64,000 nucleotides of DNA, taken from assembly GCA_051649085.1 (NCBI GenBank), contig JBOFGK010000052.1, positions 43,221 through 107,220 on the forward strand. The letters are read 5' to 3'. The translations under genes were made by a program, and so were the position numbers. The notes under the pieces are model-generated. The model made no database searches. It was given only the letters and a program-made list of their open reading frames with translations, and had not been told where the DNA came from. Of the stretch, positions 1-7,822 are shown in pieces (position 1 is the first letter of the stretch; every line of letters starts with the position of its first letter). Source of the DNA: JBOFGK01 sp051649085 (GTDB lineage: Bacteria > Bacillota_I > Bacilli_A > UBA3375).

Positions 1-438
1 AATCAAATTGAAGAAATAATATTTCAAAATGGATTACAAAATAATATTCGGGATGTGTATTCTATTAATGATGTCTTTAAAAATGAAATTGGAGAAGTAA
101 AAGTGAATATTAAAGGATTGATTATTTCACTAATGATTTCAATTACCGGTCTACTAATCATTTCCATATATTCAATTAGTGAATTTTTCGAACAAATGCA
201 AACAAAAATTTCAATTAGATATGTATTGAGTAAAAAAATAATATCCGCCTTTAAAGAATTACTTTTAATTACACTTGTTGTCTATATACCAGCTTTTATT
301 TATTCGTTACGTTATGATGATTTTACGAATGAAGTAATTATAATTTTCATAATAACATTAATTGTAGATTGCCTAATTTATTATTTTAGAGCGAAAACAT
401 TATTAAGAAAAAATTTAGTGAGAGTCTTGAAAGGATAA
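1..438 (+). CDS. ABC exporter permease, C-terminal part (5' cut by window)
   Basis: The reading frame is open from base 1, so the gene begins upstream; the GTG at 55 is not a believable start. The visible 145 residues hold about three membrane segments (near residues 39-60, 85-103 and 110-128) and end in a short basic tail, RVLKG. This layout fits the last part of an FtsX/MacB-like or DUF1430 'bacteriocin-associated integral membrane' permease. It lies 1 nt upstream of an ATPase of the matching size, so the two probably form one exporter in the cytoplasmic membrane. The family assignment leans on the neighbour; the substrate is unknown. Confidence 0.6.
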   Translation, partial: NQIEEIIFQNGLQNNIRDVYSINDVFKNEIGEVKVNIKGLIISLMISITGLLIISIYSISEFFEQMQTKISIRYVLSKKIISAFKELLLITLVVYIPAFIYSLRYDDFTNEVIIIFIITLIVDCLIYYFRAKTLLRKNLVRVLKG

Positions 439-439
439 A

Positions 440-1066
440 ATGACCAAAGTACAAGTTAAAAATATTTCGAAAAAATTTAAAAAAACAATTTTTGAGAATT
501 TTAGTTTAGAAATTCAAGAAGGAGAATTTGTCGTTTTTAAAGGAGAAAGTGGTAAAGGTAAAACAACTCTATTAAACCTGATTGGGGGTTTAATCGAACC
601 AGATAGTGGTGAAATACTAATTGATAATCAAAAAATCTCATTAATTACAACAAGAAAAGGACGTAAAATTTTTCGAAATAACGTAGAGTATTTATTTCAA
701 AATTTTCTACTTTTAGAAAATAAAAGCGTCCAATATAATTTAAATATTGCTTCACCAAGTCTCTTCAGAGGATATTCTGATAATAAATTAAAAAACGTTC
801 TAAAATCAGTTAACTTAGAAGGAATGTTAAAAGAAAAAGTCTACAATTTATCTGGTGGAGAACAGCAGCGTGTTGTTCTTGCTAGAATGCTTTTAAAAAA
901 AAGTAATATAATTTTATGTGATGAACCAACTGGTAGTTTGGATAAAGTAAATGCAGAAAGAATTTACAAAATTTTAAAAATACTAAATGAAGATGGAAAA
1001 ACAATCATTTGTGTTTCACACGATGATCGCATTGAAAAGTATGCGAGTAAAATAATAACTTTATAA
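440..1066 (+). CDS. ABC transporter ATP-binding protein, bacteriocin-export (lactococcin 972) type
   Basis: A 208-residue stand-alone ABC ATPase. Walker A is GESGKGKTT (residues about 34-42), the signature is LSGGEQQR, and Walker B is IILCDEPTGSLD followed by the switch His in VSHDD. Length and sequence type match the MacB/LolD-like group that includes putative bacteriocin exporters of the lactococcin 972 group. It follows the permease with 1 nt between stop and start, so the genes are translationally coupled. A hairpin terminator follows at once, making this the last gene of its operon. The role in peptide export or immunity is inferred from family and partner. Confidence 0.75.
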   Translation: MTKVQVKNISKKFKKTIFENFSLEIQEGEFVVFKGESGKGKTTLLNLIGGLIEPDSGEILIDNQKISLITTRKGRKIFRNNVEYLFQNFLLLENKSVQYNLNIASPSLFRGYSDNKLKNVLKSVNLEGMLKEKVYNLSGGEQQRVVLARMLLKKSNIILCDEPTGSLDKVNAERIYKILKILNEDGKTIICVSHDDRIEKYASKIITL

Positions 1067-1076
1067 ATAAGAACTG

Positions 1077-1106
1077 AGTGCCTAAAATTTGATGTTAGGC
1101 ACTTTT
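1077..1106 (+). terminator. Intrinsic terminator of the ABC exporter operon
   Basis: A perfect 9-bp stem, AGTGCCTAA (1077-1085) with TTAGGCACT (1095-1103), then a short T run. It begins 11 nt after the ATPase stop. Confidence 0.75.
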
Positions 1107-1341
1107 ACATATGACTTAAATAGATTAGTGTTTGGTTGTGTGAACGAATTGAAATTAAATATTAAGTTCGTTAGAAAATTAATTAAGAAAAAAAGGAAAA
1201 CTTATCCGTTTTCCCTATTATTTTTAATAATTATTTTTTTCTTATATAAACTAGATGCTGGAGAAACGTAACATATACGATAATAACAAATAATAATTTA
1301 TAAGAATTTTTTCTCATTATTATTATTTTATGCAAATAGTG

Positions 1342-1350
1342 TGGTATAAT
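1342..1350 (+). promoter_or_regulatory. Extended -10 promoter of ald
   Basis: TGGTATAAT, a TGn-extended consensus -10 with the hexamer at 1345-1350, about 45 nt upstream of the ald start. No good -35 is seen. Confidence 0.6.
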
Positions 1351-1394
1351 TTAAGTGAAGAAAGTTAAAAAAAAATAAATAAAGGAGTAACAAA

Positions 1395-2504
1395 ATGAAA
1401 ATCGGAGTAGTTAAAGAAATTAAAGTTGGAGAAAATCGTGTTGGTATGACGCCAGAAAATGTTGCACGTTTAGTAAAACTCGGGAATGAACTAGTTGTTG
1501 AAGAAAATGCAGGAATTGGAAGTGGATTTAGTAATGAAGAATACATTGAAGCAGGTGCGACAATGGTTACACAAGCAGAAGCTTGGAATGTTGATATGGT
1601 TGTTAAAGTAAAAGAACCACAGGCAAGTGAGTATGGTTTTTTCAAAAAGGATTTAATTGTGTGGGGATTTTTGCACTTGGCAGCATCAGAGGCATGTGTT
1701 AAAGCAATGGTTGATGCAGGAACAACTGCAGTTGCCGGTGAAACAATTGTTGTAGATGGTGTGCTAAAATTATTGAAACCAATGAGTGCAATTGCTGGAC
1801 GTAGAGCCGTTTTTATGGGAGCATACTATTTAGAAAAGCAACATGGTGGAGAAGGAATTTTAATTTCTGGAATTGACGGAATTGAAGCTGGAACAGTAGT
1901 AATTTTCGGTGGAGGAAATGCTGCGATAAATAGTGTTGATATGGCATTGGGAATTGGTGCAAATGTTGTTGTATTAGAACTAAATGAAGTAAGGTGTGCT
2001 GAACTAAGAGCAACATATGCTGGTAAAAATGTGGAAATTGTTGCATCGACAGAAGAAAATTTACGCAAATATATCCAAGTTGCTGATATCTTTATTTCAA
2101 CAATCTTAATTCCGGGAGCTAAACCACCAAAATTAGTTAAAGAGGATATGGTTAAAACAATGAAAAAAGGAAGTGTATTAGTTGATATTTCAATTGATCA
2201 AGGTGGAACAGTTGAGACAATTGAACACTATACAACTCATGACAATCCAGTATTCGAAAAGCATGGAGTAATTCATTATGCTGTACCAAACATGCCTGGA
2301 GCAACACCTAGAACATCTACGATGGCATTAGCAAAAGATAATATTGAGTATTTAGAAGTTATTTCACAACATGGAATTGCTGGTGCAATGGACGTTTTAG
2401 ACACACTTGCTTCAGGAGTGAATATTTATAAAGGTTTTGTTACATATAAAAATCTAGCAGAAACATTAGGGCTTGAATATACTGATTTAACAACAATAAA
2501 ATAA
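1395..2504 (+). CDS. ald: Alanine dehydrogenase
   Basis: A 369-residue protein, the usual length for NAD-dependent L-alanine dehydrogenase (L-alanine to pyruvate plus ammonia, cytoplasmic). The substrate-binding segments are visible: GENRVGMTP near residue 12, MVVKVKEPQ near 70 and GFLHLAA near 93. The Rossmann NAD loop appears as FGGGNAA near 175, which differs from the more common GxGxxG spelling. AAAGGAG lies 7 nt before the ATG. tdcB follows 15 nt downstream and an amino-acid permease after that, so the cluster looks like an alanine/threonine (serine) catabolic unit feeding pyruvate and 2-oxobutyrate. Confidence 0.95.
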   Translation: MKIGVVKEIKVGENRVGMTPENVARLVKLGNELVVEENAGIGSGFSNEEYIEAGATMVTQAEAWNVDMVVKVKEPQASEYGFFKKDLIVWGFLHLAASEACVKAMVDAGTTAVAGETIVVDGVLKLLKPMSAIAGRRAVFMGAYYLEKQHGGEGILISGIDGIEAGTVVIFGGGNAAINSVDMALGIGANVVVLELNEVRCAELRATYAGKNVEIVASTEENLRKYIQVADIFISTILIPGAKPPKLVKEDMVKTMKKGSVLVDISIDQGGTVETIEHYTTHDNPVFEKHGVIHYAVPNMPGATPRTSTMALAKDNIEYLEVISQHGIAGAMDVLDTLASGVNIYKGFVTYKNLAETLGLEYTDLTTIK

Positions 2505-2519
2505 TATATAGGAGATAAT

Positions 2520-3503
2520 ATGTTACCAATTTCTATTAATGATATTAAAGATGCACGCAAAAATTTAGAGGGAAACTCGAGAAAAACACCACTTGTAAAA
2601 TCGTTTTTTCTATCTAATTTAAAGCAAGGGGAAATTTACATTAAACTTGAAAATATGCAATTAACAGGATCGTTTAAATTCCGTGGTGCGTTTAATAAAA
2701 TATCTTCTTTAACAGCAGAAGAAAAAGCTAAAGGTGTCATTGCTTGTTCAGCTGGAAATCATGCCCAAGGAGTTGCCTTAACAGCTAAATTATTAGGAAT
2801 TCACGCGAAAATTGTAATGCCATCAAGTGCACCACAAGCAAAAGTTGATGCTACTCGTGGCTATGGAGCAGAAGTTATTTTAGCAGGTGAAACATTTGAA
2901 GATGCCAAAGCAAAAGCCGAAGAAATTTGTGCAACATCTGGAGAAATTTTTATTCATCCATATGATGATGAAAAAGTTATGGCAGGTCAAGGAACTATTG
3001 GATTAGAAATTCTTGATGAGATGTTTGATGTTGATAACGTAATTGTTCCAATCGGTGGTGGAGGTTTAATTGCAGGGATCGCAATTGCTTTAAAAAGTTA
3101 CAATCCAAATATTAAAATAATTGGAGTACAGGCTGAAAATGTCCATGGAATGAAGTCTAGTTTTGATGCTAATGAATTAACATTCAATTATACAGCCCCA
3201 ACGTTTGCTGATGGATGTGCAGTTGCACTTCCAGGCGAAAAAACATTTATGGTGACAAAAGAATTAGTTGATGAAATTGTCTTAGTAAATGAAGAAGAAA
3301 TCAAACGTGCAATGAAGGATTCAATGCAAAGATGTAAACAAATTGTTGAAGGAAGTGGTGCACTTCCAACAGCTGCGATTATTGCTAATAAAGTAGATAA
3401 ATATTTAGTTGGTAAAAAAACAGTTGCACTAGTTTCAGGAGGGAATGTTTCTTTAACACGAGTTAGTGAAGTAGTTGATCATTTCTTTGGAACTGAACTT
3501 TAG
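2520..3503 (+). CDS. tdcB: Catabolic threonine dehydratase
   Basis: A 327-residue fold-type II PLP enzyme, closely similar along its length to E. coli TdcB (329 residues). The PLP lysine is K53 in TGSFKFRGAFNK, the SAGNHAQGV loop follows near 80, and the phosphate-binding glycine loop is IGGGGLIAG. There is no C-terminal ACT regulatory domain, so this is the short catabolic form (L-threonine or L-serine deamination) and not the biosynthetic IlvA. The ribosome binding site AGGAG precedes the ATG. It probably shares a transcript with ald. Confidence 0.92.
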   Translation: MLPISINDIKDARKNLEGNSRKTPLVKSFFLSNLKQGEIYIKLENMQLTGSFKFRGAFNKISSLTAEEKAKGVIACSAGNHAQGVALTAKLLGIHAKIVMPSSAPQAKVDATRGYGAEVILAGETFEDAKAKAEEICATSGEIFIHPYDDEKVMAGQGTIGLEILDEMFDVDNVIVPIGGGGLIAGIAIALKSYNPNIKIIGVQAENVHGMKSSFDANELTFNYTAPTFADGCAVALPGEKTFMVTKELVDEIVLVNEEEIKRAMKDSMQRCKQIVEGSGALPTAAIIANKVDKYLVGKKTVALVSGGNVSLTRVSEVVDHFFGTEL

Positions 3504-3649
3504 AAAATAATTATATAAAATTATTTCAGAACTTCAAAAAATATAAATTTTGAAAGTAGATTGTAATAGTAATTCAAAATAAAGTATTGAACGAGAGGTA
3601 ATATTGAAATACGTACTATCTCAACTGTTCTTAAAGAAATGAGGAACTT

Positions 3650-5029
3650 ATGAATAATAAACTTAGTAGAAATCAAGCTCTATTAACAGCAATTGGTTTT
3701 ATGATTGGATCGGGTATTTTTTTCCGTGCAGATAATATTCTTGCTTCAACTCATGAAAGTATTTGGATTGCAACGATCGCTTGGCTAGCAATTGGTTCAA
3801 CTCTGATTTTTGCCGGACTTAGTGTTGCGGCAATTGCATCAGAGACAGATACAGAAGGTGGTTTTATCGGTTATATTGAAGTTTTTTTCACGAAGTATTT
3901 TGGTGAAAGAGTAGGTAGACCACTTGCATTTATTATTGGATGGTATCAAATTGTTGTATATGCACCAATTTTAACTGCAATTGTTGCGATTGTTTTTGCC
4001 GGATACTTCACGCAATTATTTGGAATGAAAGTTGGTGTACTTCCAACGCATTTAATTGCCCTGGTTATTTTAGTTTTCATGTTTTTATGGAATGCAGCAT
4101 CAACTAAAATAGCTGCACTTATCTCATCAACAGCAACAATTGTAAAATTAATTCCGTTAATCGTATTAGCAATTGCCGGAATGATTTTTGGAAATCACGG
4201 AAGTTTTGTGCAACCAGCAGTATTTGCAAATGGTGATGCTTCGATGGGGGTATTGGCTCTTTTCTATGCACCAATGCTTTCAATGGCATTTGCATTTGAT
4301 GGTTGGGTATCGGTTGGAAGTCTTTCAAGAGATATAGACAATCCAAAGAAAAATTTACCATTTGTCTTTACGTGGTCAGTTATAATAACAGTTATTGTCT
4401 ACACAACTTATTTTGTTGGAGTGTCGTTATTGATGCCACCTTCAGAAATTATTGCGCAAGGAAATGATCATGTAGGAAGTGTTGCAAGTACATTATTTGG
4501 ACCAATTGGTGAAAAATTTGTGTTAACAGCAGTAACAGTTTCAGTCTTAGGAACATGTAATTCGTTATTTATGGCTGGAACACGCTATACTCAAAAATTA
4601 GCTAAAGCTGATCAGCTTAAGTTTTCAAATTTTTTAAAAGTTGATTCAAAAAATGCAACACCAAAGAATGCTTCAGTTATGATGTTTAGTGTTACAATTA
4701 TATACTTGCTTTTATTTATGGCTCAAGCAATATACATTACAGCAAATCCGAATGTTACAAACTTCTTTTCTAAAGTAGTTATTGATGATATTCCACTAGC
4801 ACTTAACTCGATGTTCTATTTATTAGTATTTTTCATTACCTATAAATTGTACAAAGAAGGTAAAGTTTCGAAATTTATAGGAATAGTAGCACCAGTAATT
4901 GCGGCTTTTGGTCAAATATTAATTATTATTTCGTTTTTTAGTGTAAATGGAGTTTATGCATGGGGATATTTATTGATTTCATTTGCAATCATCGGATTAG
5001 GATTTTTAAACTTAAGAGCAAAAAAATAA
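3650..5029 (+). CDS. APC-family amino acid permease
   Basis: A 459-residue membrane protein with about 12 membrane segments. The N-terminal signature AIGFMIGSGIFFRAD is the first helix of the APC (LAT/SteT-like) superfamily, with its unwound GSG region. The start has GAGGAA a few bases upstream. Placement after ald and tdcB suggests uptake or exchange of alanine, serine or threonine, but the substrate cannot be read from sequence. A 146-nt gap with no clear terminator separates it from tdcB, so it may be co-transcribed or have its own promoter. A strong terminator follows. Confidence 0.85.
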   Translation: MNNKLSRNQALLTAIGFMIGSGIFFRADNILASTHESIWIATIAWLAIGSTLIFAGLSVAAIASETDTEGGFIGYIEVFFTKYFGERVGRPLAFIIGWYQIVVYAPILTAIVAIVFAGYFTQLFGMKVGVLPTHLIALVILVFMFLWNAASTKIAALISSTATIVKLIPLIVLAIAGMIFGNHGSFVQPAVFANGDASMGVLALFYAPMLSMAFAFDGWVSVGSLSRDIDNPKKNLPFVFTWSVIITVIVYTTYFVGVSLLMPPSEIIAQGNDHVGSVASTLFGPIGEKFVLTAVTVSVLGTCNSLFMAGTRYTQKLAKADQLKFSNFLKVDSKNATPKNASVMMFSVTIIYLLLFMAQAIYITANPNVTNFFSKVVIDDIPLALNSMFYLLVFFITYKLYKEGKVSKFIGIVAPVIAAFGQILIIISFFSVNGVYAWGYLLISFAIIGLGFLNLRAKK

Positions 5030-5062
5030 AATTTGGAAAAATAAAATAGTTAAAATAAAATT

Positions 5063-5087
5063 CAGTTCATGTTTGAACTGTTTTTTT
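5063..5087 (+). terminator. Intrinsic terminator after the permease
   Basis: CAGTTCA (5063-5069) pairs with TGAACTG (5074-5080), followed by seven T. Confidence 0.85.
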
Positions 5088-5114
5088 ATTATGAAAAAGG
5101 AATAAACTAACGAT

Positions 5115-5128
5115 TGAAACATATTTCA
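5115..5128. promoter_or_regulatory. Putative RpiR operator upstream of PTS operon
   Basis: The palindrome TGAAA-CATA-TTTCA lies upstream of the extended -10 TGCTAAAAT (hexamer 5161-5166). A half site, TTTGAAATGAATATTT, follows at once. The same TGAAA-N4-TTTCA geometry precedes the other PTS EIIC gene (43764-43777). RpiR-family regulators commonly use such sites; the binding protein is inferred to be the product of 7060-7731. Confidence 0.45.
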
Positions 5129-5186
5129 TTGTTTGAAATGAATATTTTTGCTGAATGTGCTAAAATCAGGGGGAAAGTGAGGAGAA

Positions 5187-5783
5187 ATGAATTATAAAGA
5201 TCCATGGAGCAAAGTTTATTCAGTCAATGATTATTTGGTTGAAGAATTAATTTCAGCATTACAAAAAAGTATTCGTAAAGCAAAAACTGAGGATGCTTGT
5301 TTTTTTGCTTATGAAATGTATATAACAAGTCGAGAATTAGAAAATTTATTATGGCTTAGATTAACAACGATTGCAGTTGAAGACATCGGTTTTGGTAACT
5401 TAGATGCAATAGTTTATGTGAATAATTTAGATGAAGCACGAAAAAAATTTGAGTATCGCAGTGTTGATCGAAGTATGTTTTTCATACATGCTATTCGAAT
5501 ATTATGTGAATCAACGAAAGATCGATCAAGTGATATTTTGAAAAATATTGTTATAAAATCAGTTGCGATGGGTAAGCTTAAAGAAATTCCAGAATACGCA
5601 TATGATAAACATACGGCTAAAGGTCGTTCAATGGGACGTGACTCAATGCATTTTTTAAATGTTGCAAGTCAAGTTATCCCTCAGTTAGAAGTTGATAACA
5701 ATTATCGTGAGCAGTATGAAGAGATCTTAAAAGAGTACGATCGAGAAAACCTTAGTCCAACTCATTTTGATTTTGAGGTCTAA
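5187..5783 (+). CDS. Stand-alone RarA/MgsA C-terminal-domain-like protein
   Basis: A 198-residue protein resembling the C-terminal helical, tetramerising domain of the RarA/MgsA (YcaJ) recombination ATPase. The recognisable parts are ISALQKSIRKAKTEDACFFA near residue 24, LTTIAVEDIGFGN near 63, and the C-terminal YAYDKHTAKGRSMGRDSMHF. The whole N-terminal AAA+ module is absent, and AGGAG directly before the ATG supports this as the true start, so it is not a truncated rarA. The PTS EIIC gene follows 2 nt after its stop, so it is co-translated with a sugar transporter. Why a replication-repair domain is paired with a PTS permease is unknown. Confidence 0.65.
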   Translation: MNYKDPWSKVYSVNDYLVEELISALQKSIRKAKTEDACFFAYEMYITSRELENLLWLRLTTIAVEDIGFGNLDAIVYVNNLDEARKKFEYRSVDRSMFFIHAIRILCESTKDRSSDILKNIVIKSVAMGKLKEIPEYAYDKHTAKGRSMGRDSMHFLNVASQVIPQLEVDNNYREQYEEILKEYDRENLSPTHFDFEV

Positions 5784-5785
5784 TT

Positions 5786-7063
5786 ATGAGAAAATATATG
5801 GATAAATTTCTAGAGTCAAAGCATTTAGAAGCATTGTCCCAAGGGATGATGCGTCAACTAGGGTTAATTGTCATTGGTTCGTTTTTTTTAATAATTGCAA
5901 ATCCACCAATTAATCCAGAAGTAGTTGATTTTGAAACGGCAAATTTCTTTGTGAAGTTTTTATTAAAGTGGAAAGAGTGGGCAACAGCTAATTATCAAAT
6001 TTTAACAATGCCATATAATTTTACAATGGGTTCATTAAGTTTGTTAACGGTAATTAATGTTGCATATTCTTTAGCAAAAATGTACAAACAAAATGCAATG
6101 CTTATAGCAACAATGTCAGCTTCAATTTTTTTGATGACAAGTGTGATTCCATTAGAAGAGGGTTATAATTTACAGTATATTTCTGCAGATGGAATGTTTT
6201 ATGCAATAATAGTTGCTTACATTGTTGTAGACTTGGCTAAACTGTTGGATCATCCGCGTTTGAAAATAAAACTTGATAAATCAGTTCCAACAGCTGTATG
6301 TGATTTTATGAATTCATTATTACCATTTGCAATAATAGTAATTTGCTTCTTTATACCGTATGCTATCATAATGAGTAAAACTGGAAATGTATTACCACAG
6401 CAATTTTACCAAGTATTTGCCCCAAGCATTGATGCAGTAAGTGGACTTTGGGGATTTTTAATCATTTTAACGATTTCTAATGTGCTATGGTTGTTTGGAA
6501 TAAATGGTTTTTCTGTTGTCTTCCCAATTTTATTTACAACAACATTAACAGGAACACTTCAAAATGCTGAATTAATGGCAAATGGTTCTGATTTAACGAA
6601 TCCAATGAATATTCAAATGATAAGAGTTGCTTTAATTGGTGGAAGTGGAAACACAATTGGTCTTGCAATCCATATGATGTTTTCTAAATCAAAGAAATTA
6701 AATGCTGTTGGAAAAGTAGGAATTATTCCTAGTATTTTTGGAATTAATGAGCCAATTATTTTTGGAGCACCGATAGTTTTAAATCCGTATTTAATCGCTC
6801 CATTTGTAATAACACCCATAATTTCAGTACTTTTATGTTATTTTGGACAGATTTCAGGTATTCTGACAATGTCGTATTTAGTTGATCCACCATTTATTCC
6901 ATTTTTTGCTCAAAGCTATTTAAATTCATTGAGCATAATAAATGTTTTATTTGGATTTGTAATTGTTGGAATTTCCTACTTAATGTATTTGCCATTCTTT
7001 AAAAAATATGAAGCACAAGAAGTACTTCGAGAACAAGTAAATTTAGAAGAAATTAATAATTAA
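5786..7063 (+). CDS. PTS EIIC component, lactose/cellobiose (CelB) family
   Basis: A 425-residue membrane permease of the PTS lactose/cellobiose EIIC type. The family segment around residues 312-330 reads GIIPSIFGINEPIIFGAPI, the conserved INEPIIFG sugar-binding loop, and about ten membrane segments are visible. No EIIA or EIIB gene lies nearby, so it must borrow these subunits from elsewhere. Its 3' end overlaps by 4 nt the end of the convergent RpiR regulator, which is its likely controller. A beta-glucoside or related disaccharide is the family's usual substrate, but the real sugar is unknown. Confidence 0.88.
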   Translation: MRKYMDKFLESKHLEALSQGMMRQLGLIVIGSFFLIIANPPINPEVVDFETANFFVKFLLKWKEWATANYQILTMPYNFTMGSLSLLTVINVAYSLAKMYKQNAMLIATMSASIFLMTSVIPLEEGYNLQYISADGMFYAIIVAYIVVDLAKLLDHPRLKIKLDKSVPTAVCDFMNSLLPFAIIVICFFIPYAIIMSKTGNVLPQQFYQVFAPSIDAVSGLWGFLIILTISNVLWLFGINGFSVVFPILFTTTLTGTLQNAELMANGSDLTNPMNIQMIRVALIGGSGNTIGLAIHMMFSKSKKLNAVGKVGIIPSIFGINEPIIFGAPIVLNPYLIAPFVITPIISVLLCYFGQISGILTMSYLVDPPFIPFFAQSYLNSLSIINVLFGFVIVGISYLMYLPFFKKYEAQEVLREQVNLEEINN

Positions 7064-7731
7064 TGAAATTCTTGTTTAAGGATTTTGATTAGTTCATAAG
7101 TTGTTAATAGTAAATGAATTTGTTCATCGTGATTGAAAGAATGTTCATCAATCGTACAAATATTGTGACAAAGTGCAACTCGTGAATGTTTGTAGAGTGT
7201 TGAATTTGCTTTGGTGATTGCGAGGATTTTTCTTTGGTCGTAATCAGAGGAAAGAAGTGAGGAAATTGCTCTTGTTTCCCCAGAATTTGAGATTATTATG
7301 GAACAATCATGTTTAATCGCTTGTAAATCGTAACGATCAGTAATAATTCTAACATTATAATCAAGTCTTAATAATATATGATATAAGTACTGGGCTGTTA
7401 TATGACTTGAGCCAAAGCCAAAGATTAAAATTATATTTGCATGCTTAATTTGTTTTGCAAACAATAAATAATCATTCTCTAAATTTGGATGATTAAAATA
7501 CTCAGAACTTTGAAAAGAATTATTATTGATAAAGTGTTTAAATTCTGAGAAGCCATCAAAGCCACATTTTTGAAAAAAACGTGTGATTGAAGACATTGAG
7601 CAATTACATTTTTTAGCAATTATTTCAGCGCTAACACCGCATAGACTATAATCATTCGCATCTAAAAAATTATAAATATGGACTTCTGTTTTTGTGCATT
7701 TGTCTTTTGAAATGTATTTTGAAATTTCCAT
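7060..7731 (-). CDS. RpiR/MurR-family transcriptional regulator
   Basis: A 223-residue regulator with an N-terminal RpiR helix-turn-helix (about residues 30-70, including SMSSITRFFQKCGFDGFSEF) and a C-terminal SIS sugar-phosphate domain (about 95-200, with FGFGSSHITAQYL and the SNSGETRAI loop). Convergent with the PTS EIIC and overlapping it by 4 nt, it probably senses the phosphosugar delivered by that transporter. Its ribosome binding site is odd: on the coding strand it reads AAGGGGGGGGAT directly before ATG, a run of eight G (7734-7741) in a very AT-rich genome. Slippage in this run could change translation. Confidence 0.88.
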   Translation of the reverse strand: MEISKYISKDKCTKTEVHIYNFLDANDYSLCGVSAEIIAKKCNCSMSSITRFFQKCGFDGFSEFKHFINNNSFQSSEYFNHPNLENDYLLFAKQIKHANIILIFGFGSSHITAQYLYHILLRLDYNVRIITDRYDLQAIKHDCSIIISNSGETRAISSLLSSDYDQRKILAITKANSTLYKHSRVALCHNICTIDEHSFNHDEQIHLLLTTYELIKILKQEFH

Positions 7732-7733
7732 AT

Positions 7734-7741
7734 CCCCCCCC
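7734..7741 (-). repeat. G8 homopolymer inside the ribosome binding site of the RpiR gene
   Basis: Eight C on the plus strand, eight G on the mRNA, ending 2 nt before the start codon. It forms the whole Shine-Dalgarno sequence, so any length change alters both its strength and its spacing. Confidence 0.85.
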
Positions 7742-7780
7742 TTAAAACCAGTTATAAATATATTTACTATATTGTAGCAT

Positions 7781-7813
7781 AAAAAAATCTTAAGTAATTA
7801 AATTACTTAAGAT
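7781..7813 (-). terminator. Intrinsic terminator of typA
   Basis: A near-perfect palindrome, ATCTTAAGTAATT (7787-7799) with AATTACTTAAGAT (7801-7813). On the minus strand it is followed by seven T, placing it at the end of typA. Confidence 0.8.
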
Positions 7814-7822
7814 ATATTTTTA

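Larger units (their letters stand above)
1067..1394. other. Intergenic region between the ABC operon and ald
   Basis: This gap of 328 bases holds the terminator at 1077-1106, a second possible hairpin (GGAAAAC 1195-1201 with GTTTTCC 1208-1214, then T-rich sequence), and the ald promoter at 1345-1350. A 60-codon open frame at 1089-1271 starts inside the terminator stem, has no ribosome binding site, and is not accepted as a gene. Confidence 0.6.

Noticed and set aside
1089..1271. 60-codon frame with one hydrophobic segment after the ABC exporter, possible bacteriocin
   Set aside because: It starts inside a terminator stem, has no ribosome binding site and no leader or double-glycine motif.
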